Shown here: piece by piece, positions 58,562 through 64,000 of the stretch
How positions within the stretch are numbered: position 1 is the first letter of the stretch
Layout of the letters: every line of letters begins with the position of its first letter
From: Palsa-504 sp963808615
GTDB lineage: Bacteria > Actinomycetota > Actinomycetes > Streptosporangiales > Streptosporangiaceae
Direction: 5' to 3'
DNA length: 64,000 nucleotides
NCBI GenBank assembly: GCA_963808615.1
Contig: CAWEGV010000005.1
Coordinates: forward strand, 552,319-616,318
The notes under the pieces: model-generated
The model's input: only the letters and a program-made list of their open reading frames with translations
Databases searched by the model: none
Told to the model about the DNA's origin: nothing
Made by a program: the position numbers and the translations under genes

Positions 58562-58760
58562 TACCGAATCACCAGGAAAACCATCTTCGGCCCAACGGCC
58601 GTGAGCGGTATTTCAAGGCTGGCTTGCGGGCGCAGCCCCCTGCGCTTGCGCGAGCGGCCGGTGCAAGTGAGGCGGAACACCAACCCAAACGGCTTCACTG
58701 AATGGTCGCTGCCGCCCTGAAACGACCAGCATCCGCCGGCTCAGGGGCCCTCCGTGCGCC

Positions 58761-59582
58761 ATGATGGGCTTCGTGACCGACGATCCCTTCGCCGCCGCTG
58801 CGGCCAGCGCTGCCCGGCTGACCGGCCTGGCCGGCCGGCCCGATATCGCCGTGGTCCTCGGCTCGGGCTGGGCGCCGGCCGCGGACGCGATCGGTGCCGC
58901 TGAGGTCGAGGTCCCGCTGACCGAGTTGGGCGGCTTCGGTGAACCCACCGTGTCCGGTCACAGGCCTACGGTCCGCGTGGTCAGCGCCGGGCCGCTGCAA
59001 GTCCTGGTGTTCCTCGGCCGGGTGCACCTGTACGAGGGGCTGCCGCCCGCGACCGTGGTGCACGGCGTGCGCACGGCCGTCTCGGCGGGCTGCCGCGCGG
59101 TGGTGCTGACCAACGCGGCGGGCGGCATACGCCCCGGGCTGGCCGTCGGGGAGCCGGTGCTGATCAGCGACCACCTCAACCTGACTGGCAAATCTCCGCT
59201 GACCGGGCCCGCGCCATCGAGCGGGCAGCGGTTCGTCGACCTGACCGACCTGTACTCGCCTCGGCTGAGGGCACTGGCCCGCGAGGCCGATCCGGGCCTG
59301 ACCGAGGGCGTGTACGCCATGCTGCCCGGCCCGCACTACGAGACCCCGGCGGAGATCAGGATGCTCGGCCGGCTCGGTGCCGACCTGGTCGGGATGTCGA
59401 CCGGCCTGGAGGCGATCGCCGCTCGTCACCTGGGCGCCGAGGTGCTCGGCATCTCACTGGTCACGAACCTCGCAGCCGGCCTGGCCGGGCGTGGCCTGAG
59501 CCACGCCGAGGTGGTAGAGGCCGGACGGGCCGCCGCCACCCGGATGGGCGCCTTGCTGGCCAGCATCCTGCCCCGGGTCTAG
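58761..59582 (+). CDS. punA: Purine nucleoside phosphorylase (trimeric type)
   Basis: The 273-residue enzyme cleaves inosine and guanosine with phosphate. It has the phosphate loop VVLGSGWAPAAD, GRVHLYEG, LTNAAGGI, the base-site Glu and following segment LPGPHYETPAEIRML, and GMSTGLEAIAARHLGAEVLGISLVTNLAAGL with the base-contacting Asn. ATG 58761 is used; a GTG at 58773 is possible. Its TAG shares CTAG with the stop of the convergent cation transporter. Confidence 0.94.
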   Translation: MMGFVTDDPFAAAAASAARLTGLAGRPDIAVVLGSGWAPAADAIGAAEVEVPLTELGGFGEPTVSGHRPTVRVVSAGPLQVLVFLGRVHLYEGLPPATVVHGVRTAVSAGCRAVVLTNAAGGIRPGLAVGEPVLISDHLNLTGKSPLTGPAPSSGQRFVDLTDLYSPRLRALAREADPGLTEGVYAMLPGPHYETPAEIRMLGRLGADLVGMSTGLEAIAARHLGAEVLGISLVTNLAAGLAGRGLSHAEVVEAGRAAATRMGALLASILPRV

Positions 59583-60661
59583 CGCGACGAGGTCAGCACG
59601 TGGTCGGCCAGCGGCGCGTGATGGTCGGCGCCGTCCAGCGGATCGGCATGCACGATGACAGCGGCGAGCCCGGCTATGGCGTGGATCAGCGCGTGCTCGG
59701 CTCGGACCGCGACGTCGTGGGCCTCGATGACCGAGCAGCACGGATCGACCAGGATCTCGCACTCGGCCCGGAGCGTGCGGCCGACCCAGCGCAGCCTCAG
59801 CTGCCCCACATCCAGGACGCCGGGCGTGGCCCGCAGCGTCGCCTCGGCCGCCTCGGTCAGGGCCGGGTCCACGCTGTCCATCAGCCGTTGGCCGACCGTC
59901 CGGGCCGCTTGCCAGCCCACCGTCCCGATGGCCACCGTGATGAGCAGGCCGACCACCGGGTCGGCCCAGGTCCAGCCGACCGCTACCCCGCCCGCGCCGG
60001 CCAGCACGGCCAGTGAGGTGTACCCATCGGTCCGCGCGTGCAGGCCGTCGGCGACCAGCGCGGCCGAGCCGATCCGGCGGCCGGTCCTGATGCGATAGCG
60101 GGCGACGAGTTCGTTGCCGGCGAAGCCGAGCGCGGCCGCGATCGCCACCGCGGCCAGGTGCGTCACTGGATGCGGGTGCAGCAGCCGCCGGACGGCAGTG
60201 ACCGCAGCCACGGCCGAGGACAGCACGATCACGGCCACAATGACGATGCCGGCCAGATCCTCGGCCCGGCCGTAGCCGTAGGTGTAGCGGCGGGTGGGCC
60301 GCCGCCTGCTCAGCACGAACGCGACGCCGAGCGGGACCGCGGTCAGCGCGTCGGCCGAGTTGTGCAGCGCGTCGCCCAGCAGCGCAACCGAGCCGGACAG
60401 CGCCGCGACCACGCCCTGGGCCGCTGCGGTGACCCCGAGCCCGGCCAGTGAGATCCATAGGGCCCGCAAGGCCTCCGCCGAGGATTCGAGCAGGGCGTCC
60501 GCAGCGCGGCCGTGATCATGGGAGTGCGGACCGATAGCGTGCCGGAGGCGGGCCCGCAGCCGCTGGCCCCCGAGGTCATGAGAGTGCCCGTGATCGGGCT
60601 GGTGTCGGTGGCCGTGATCATGGCGGCGGTCGCCGGGCCCGGGGTGGTGCGTGTCCCTCAT
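59579..60661 (-). CDS. Cation diffusion facilitator (CDF) metal exporter
   Basis: The start is taken as the ATG at 60661 (MRDTHHPGPGDRRHDHGHRHQ); its RBS GGGAG is unusually close. The N-terminus is His-rich, and six membrane helices follow with the metal sites DALHNSAD in helix 2 and DGLHARTD in helix 5, then a cytoplasmic ferredoxin-like domain (AECEILVDPCCSVIEAHD). Members export Zn, Co or related divalent ions by proton antiport. The HNSAD/HARTD pairs favour zinc. 360 aa. Confidence 0.92.
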   Translation of the reverse strand: MRDTHHPGPGDRRHDHGHRHQPDHGHSHDLGGQRLRARLRHAIGPHSHDHGRAADALLESSAEALRALWISLAGLGVTAAAQGVVAALSGSVALLGDALHNSADALTAVPLGVAFVLSRRRPTRRYTYGYGRAEDLAGIVIVAVIVLSSAVAAVTAVRRLLHPHPVTHLAAVAIAAALGFAGNELVARYRIRTGRRIGSAALVADGLHARTDGYTSLAVLAGAGGVAVGWTWADPVVGLLITVAIGTVGWQAARTVGQRLMDSVDPALTEAAEATLRATPGVLDVGQLRLRWVGRTLRAECEILVDPCCSVIEAHDVAVRAEHALIHAIAGLAAVIVHADPLDGADHHAPLADHVLTSSR

Positions 60662-60738
60662 GCTCCCAGGATGGGCTGGAAATCCCGTTGCAGCACCTCG
60701 ACACCAGCGACCCCGGTGCCGCTGCGAATTCATCGCAT

Positions 60739-61521
60739 CTAGGCCGCCTGGAACGGCGCGCCCACCGGGACCGGCAGCTTGGCGCCTGCGGGGTCCTGGC
60801 GCTGGGTCCCGGCTTCGGGCGGGCCGGCAACGGGCAGCTCGGCAGCAGGCGGGCCGGCAGCGGCGGCGAGGCGCTCCCCTGCGCGCTTGGCCCGACGGCC
60901 GTACAGCACCATCCAGCAGGCCAGCAGGGCGGCGACAGCGTAGGGCATTACCTTGGAGACGGCCAGCGCGGTGCCCGTCGAGGTGGTCTCGACGATGACG
61001 ACCCTGGCCGCGGCTTCCGCCAGGTAGACCACGCCCCAGACCACCGTGAACAGCCGGAAGACATGACGGAATCCGGGATAGTGCCACAAGCTCTCGTACT
61101 CCCGGCCCCGCGGCGTGTCCTCACCGATGAACTCCAGGGCGAACCGGTAGATCAACGGCCGACGCGACCACAGCGAGCCGAGGCATAGCAGCCCGAACAC
61201 CGCCGTCGGCACGGAGCCCTCGACCAGCACCAGGCGGGCGTTGCCGCTGACCAGTCCGAGGACCGAGCCGACGGCGATCCCGGCCAGCACCAGGGCGCCG
61301 ACGGCATCGAGGCGCCGGCGGCGGACCAGGCCGCCCACCACGGCCACGCCCGGCAAGACGCCACTCAGGACCAGCGCCGATACCGCGCTCAGCCCGGCCG
61401 AGCGCAGCAGCGAGTAGGCCGCCAGGGGTCCGGCGATGTCGAATACCACGATCTTGGCGGCCGACCGGAGGCGGCTGCGGTCGCGGGGCTGTGAGGTGTG
61501 CTGGGTGCTTGTCGTCGTCAT
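60739..61521 (-). CDS. VC0807-type integral membrane protein
   Basis: The start ATG at 61521 (MTTTSTQHTSQPRDRSRLRSAAKIV) is preferred over an upstream ATG at 61563. The 260-residue protein has about six helices (FDIAGPLAAYSLL, ALVLSGVLPGVAVVGGLV, GALVLAGIAVGSVLGLVSG, FGLLCLGSLWS, VFRLFTVVWGVVYLAEAAARV, AVAALLACWMVLYG), the motif RPLIYRFALEFIG, and a Pro/Ala-rich tail. It resembles the VC0807 family, whose function is unknown. It is on the same strand as the CDF gene, 77 bp upstream of it. Confidence 0.75.
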   Translation of the reverse strand: MTTTSTQHTSQPRDRSRLRSAAKIVVFDIAGPLAAYSLLRSAGLSAVSALVLSGVLPGVAVVGGLVRRRRLDAVGALVLAGIAVGSVLGLVSGNARLVLVEGSVPTAVFGLLCLGSLWSRRPLIYRFALEFIGEDTPRGREYESLWHYPGFRHVFRLFTVVWGVVYLAEAAARVVIVETTSTGTALAVSKVMPYAVAALLACWMVLYGRRAKRAGERLAAAAGPPAAELPVAGPPEAGTQRQDPAGAKLPVPVGAPFQAA

Positions 61522-61671
61522 GTCCTCAACGCTAGGCAGGGGGCTCGCCCCGGCCCAGTGCAACAGATCCTGATCTCGGCATGACGGATGTCACCGCCTT
61601 GGATGTGATGGCGCCCATCAGCGGACCCAGGCCAGCCGATCGCCCTGGCCGGACAAATCGTCGGCGGCTGG

Positions 61672-62556
61672 TCAGGTGCCGACGGGGTGCCAGACGGTCT
61701 TGGTCTCCAGGTAGGCAAGCATGCGGTCCAGACCGGGGGTCTGCATCCAGTCCTGGCCGGAGGCGGGGCGGATGACACGCTTGAGGTTCTCGGCCGCGGC
61801 CAGGGCCAGCTCGCCGGCCAGCTCGTCCGGGGCGCCGGACACGTCGATGGCGTTCACGTCCATGTGCGAAGCGAGCCAGGGAGCGATCTCGCCGGTGCGG
61901 CCGGTCAGCACGTTGATCACCCCGCCCGGGACGTCGGAGGTGGCAAGCACCTCCGAGAGCGTCACCGCAGGCAGCGGGCAGCGCTCGCTAGCCACGGCCA
62001 CCACCGCGTTGCCGGTCACGACCGCGGGCGCGACCGCCGAGACCAAGCCGAGCAGGCTAGAGGCTTGAGGGGCGATCACCGCCACCACGCCGGTCGGCTC
62101 GGGCAGCGAGAAGTTGAAGTAGGGTCCCGCCACCGGGTTGGCCGCACCGTGCACCTGGGCGATCTTGTCCGCCCAGCCGGCATACCAGACCCAGCGGTCG
62201 ATGGACGCGTTCACCACCGCCTCGGCCTGCCGGGCGGCCAGGCCTTCCGCCGAGCGGACTTCGTCCGCGAACTGGGCCCGGCGGCCCTCCAGCAGCTCGG
62301 CGACCCGGTACAGCACCTGGCCCCGGTTGTAGGCGGTCGCCACCGACCAGCCGCCGAACGCCTTGCGCGCAGCCGTCACCGCGTCCCTGGCGTCCTTGCG
62401 TGAGGCCAGAGCCGCGTTGGCCAGGAATCCGCCCTTGTGGTCGGTCACCACGTAGGACCTCCCGCTTTCTGAGCGGGGGAAGGCTCCGCCGATGTACAGC
62501 TTGTAGGTCTTCCGCACGGCCACGCGGGCGGGCGGTGCGGTCGCGGGGTCAGGCAT
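61672..62556 (-). CDS. Short aldehyde dehydrogenase homologue lacking the catalytic domain
   Basis: The 294-residue protein is the N-terminal (NAD-binding) half of an aldehyde dehydrogenase: YKLYIGGAFPRSESGRSY, AARKAFGGWSVATAYNRGQVLYRVAELLE, then PTGVVAVIAPQASSLLGLVSAVAPAVVTGN. No ELGGK glutamate segment or catalytic Cys loop follows; the C-terminus is a unique LAYLETKTVWHPVG. I recall such short partners next to full-length enzymes in actinobacteria, so it is probably a conserved non-catalytic partner and not a recent truncation. It overlaps the full enzyme gene by 8 bp. Confidence 0.83.
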   Translation of the reverse strand: MPDPATAPPARVAVRKTYKLYIGGAFPRSESGRSYVVTDHKGGFLANAALASRKDARDAVTAARKAFGGWSVATAYNRGQVLYRVAELLEGRRAQFADEVRSAEGLAARQAEAVVNASIDRWVWYAGWADKIAQVHGAANPVAGPYFNFSLPEPTGVVAVIAPQASSLLGLVSAVAPAVVTGNAVVAVASERCPLPAVTLSEVLATSDVPGGVINVLTGRTGEIAPWLASHMDVNAIDVSGAPDELAGELALAAAENLKRVIRPASGQDWMQTPGLDRMLAYLETKTVWHPVGT

Positions 62557-63988
62557 CGAGGTACGCCTCCAGCCCGTGCCGTCCGCCTTCCCGTCCGTAG
62601 CCGGACTCCTTGTAGCCGCCGAACGGGGAGGCCGGATCGAACTTGTTGAACGTGTTGGCCCACACCACGCCGGCCCGCAGCCGGGACGCCATCCACAAGA
62701 TCCGCGATCCCTTGTCGGTCCAGATCCCGGCGGACAGCCCGTACGGGGTGTTGTTGGCCTTCTCCACCGCCTCGGCCGGAGTGCGGAAGGTCAGGACCGA
62801 CAGGACCGGCCCGAAGATCTCCTCCCGGGCGATGCGGTGTGCCTGCGACACGCCGGTGAACACCGTCGGCGGGAACCAGAAACCCTTCACCGGCAGGTCG
62901 CACGGCGGCGACCACCGCTGTGCGCCCTCGGCCTCGCCGACCTCGGACAGCTCGCGGATCTTGGCCAGCTGAGCGGCGGAGTTGATGGCGCCGACGTCGG
63001 TGTTCTTGTCCAGCGGATCGCCCAGCCGCAGCGTGGCCAGCCGCCTTCGCAGCGAGGCCAGGACCTGTTCGTAGACGGACTCCTGGACGAGCAGCCTGGA
63101 GCCCGCGCAGCAGACGTGGCCCTGGTTGAAGAAGATGCCGTTCACGATCCCCTCGACCGCCTGGTCGACGGGTGCGTCGTCGAACACGATGTTGGCGGCC
63201 TTCCCGCCTAGTTCCAGGGTCACCTTCTTCCGCGGCCCTGTCGCGCAGGCCCGGGCGATCTGCTTGCCGACCTCGGTAGACCCGGTGAAGGCCACCTTGT
63301 CGATGCCGGGATGCTCCACCAGCGCGCGGCCAGTGTCCCCGGCGCCGGTGATGATGTTGACCACGCCGGGCGGCAGGTCGGCCTGCTGGCAGATCTCGGC
63401 GAACGTCAGCGCGGTCAGCGGCGTGGTCTCGGCCGGCTTGAGCACCACCGTGTTGCCGCAGGCCAGCGCGGGAGCGATCTTCCAGGCCAGCATCAGCAGC
63501 GGGAAGTTCCACGGGATGACCTGGCCAGCCACCCCGAGCGGGCGCGGCGCGGGACCGTATCCCGCGTACTCCAGCTTGTCGGCCCAGCCGGCGTGGTAGA
63601 AGAAGTGGGCCGCGACCAGGGGGATATCGACGTCGCGCGATTCCCTGATGGGCTTGCCGTTGTCAAGCGACTCCAGCACGGCCAGTTCCCTGGCCCGTTC
63701 CTGGATGATGCGCGCGATGCGGAACAGGTACTTGCCTCGTTCCTTCGGCGGCAGGCCGGACCAGGTGCGCTCGTAGGCCCGGCGGGCGGCAGTCACCGCG
63801 CGGTCCACGTCGGCGGGACCCGCCTCGGTCACCTCGGCCAGGACCTCCTCGGTGGCCGGCGAGATGGTCTTGAACGCGCGGCCGTCCACGCTGGAGGTGA
63901 ACTCGCCCCCGATGAACAGCCCGTAGGACTCCTTGATGGATACGATCGCGCGCGACTCAGGCGCGGGCGCGTACTCGAAGGTAGGCAT
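62549..63988 (-). CDS. NAD(P)-dependent aldehyde dehydrogenase
   Basis: The 479-residue enzyme is complete: GLFIGGEFTSSVDGRAF, the substrate-site Asn in PWNFPLLMLAWK, nucleotide-site GSTEVGKQI, the general base Glu in VTLELGGKAANIVFDDA, and the catalytic Cys loop NQGHVCCAGSRLLVQ. EEIFGPVLSVLTF and PFGGYKESGYGREGG close the fold. It oxidises aldehydes to acids. Its start lies 12 bp from the window end, so an upstream operon partner (deoC is common in relatives) cannot be seen. Coupled to the short homologue downstream. Confidence 0.95.
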   Translation of the reverse strand: MPTFEYAPAPESRAIVSIKESYGLFIGGEFTSSVDGRAFKTISPATEEVLAEVTEAGPADVDRAVTAARRAYERTWSGLPPKERGKYLFRIARIIQERARELAVLESLDNGKPIRESRDVDIPLVAAHFFYHAGWADKLEYAGYGPAPRPLGVAGQVIPWNFPLLMLAWKIAPALACGNTVVLKPAETTPLTALTFAEICQQADLPPGVVNIITGAGDTGRALVEHPGIDKVAFTGSTEVGKQIARACATGPRKKVTLELGGKAANIVFDDAPVDQAVEGIVNGIFFNQGHVCCAGSRLLVQESVYEQVLASLRRRLATLRLGDPLDKNTDVGAINSAAQLAKIRELSEVGEAEGAQRWSPPCDLPVKGFWFPPTVFTGVSQAHRIAREEIFGPVLSVLTFRTPAEAVEKANNTPYGLSAGIWTDKGSRILWMASRLRAGVVWANTFNKFDPASPFGGYKESGYGREGGRHGLEAYLDA

Positions 63989-64000
63989 GTCAGTCCAGGG

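Noticed and set aside
1..64000. tRNA, rRNA, insertion sequences or prophage
   Set aside because: I saw no cloverleaf with a GGTTCGAATCC-like arm, no rRNA-like conserved stretch, no transposase or integrase motif and no terminal inverted repeats. A covariance-model scan would be needed to exclude small RNAs.

Overview
The window is high-GC, densely coded DNA from an actinobacterium (Actinomycetota). The evidence is a cytochrome bcc-aa3 supercomplex locus (ctaE-qcrCAB, ctaCDF), a PimB-type mannosyltransferase, a DUF664/DinB mycothiol-type protein, the actinobacterial pspA-pspAA-htpX-pspAB set, a DUF3043 protein, and many genes whose start codon lies about 6-8 nt after a TANNNT hexamer (leaderless transcripts). 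From memory, the gene order from about 20 to 56 kb resembles the Streptomyces glk-to-pspA region and the Mycobacterium trpD-qcr-cta-adoK-erpA region. A Streptosporangiales-like or related filamentous lineage is my best guess; I cannot name a genus.

Layout. 0-20 kb is an accessory region: a frameshifted membrane-anchored protein, an amine oxidase, an YciO-like protein, a quinone-oxidoreductase-like enzyme, a secreted S53 peptidase, a PNPOx protein, a TetR regulator with a PaaK-like ligase, an SDR fragment, an ABC-2 exporter, a DinB protein, a MOSC-ferredoxin reductase fusion, an amidohydrolase, a secreted glycosidase-like protein, a methyltransferase, an aldo/keto reductase and an esterase. 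Several of these are damaged, three of them by what look like in-frame internal deletions. 20-31.5 kb is a conserved block: a repeat-bearing membrane protein, ROK kinase, Cys-motif protein, metallophosphoesterase, acyl-CoA ligase, PimB, NlpC/P60 hydrolase, small Cys protein, DEDDh exonuclease, Lrp-type ligand-binding domain and TrpD. 31.5-50 kb is the respiratory region: ctaE-qcrCAB, a SulP transporter, a four-gene double ABC exporter operon, a histidine kinase/response regulator pair, ctaC-ctaD-ctaF, a TusA-like protein and a CtaG-like assembly factor. 50-64 kb holds adenosine kinase, ErpA, the phage-shock set, a DUF3043 protein, an aldo/keto reductase, a HATPase regulator, a DedA/VTT protein, purine nucleoside phosphorylase, a cation diffusion facilitator, a VC0807-type membrane protein and a pair of aldehyde dehydrogenases.

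The most unusual feature is a family of six G/C-homopolymer repeats of about 75-100 bp (called R1-R6 here), found only between 31.9 and 55.0 kb. All six have the same orientation, and all sit at the 5' ends of genes, including ctaE-qcr, ctaC and ctaG. R2 and R3 are read into the N-termini of proteins, and a frameshift in the ctaG-like gene falls inside R4. A second feature is a run of three neighbouring genes at 20.7-23.2 kb that each carry a different in-frame minisatellite. I saw no tRNA, rRNA, CRISPR array, insertion sequence or prophage.
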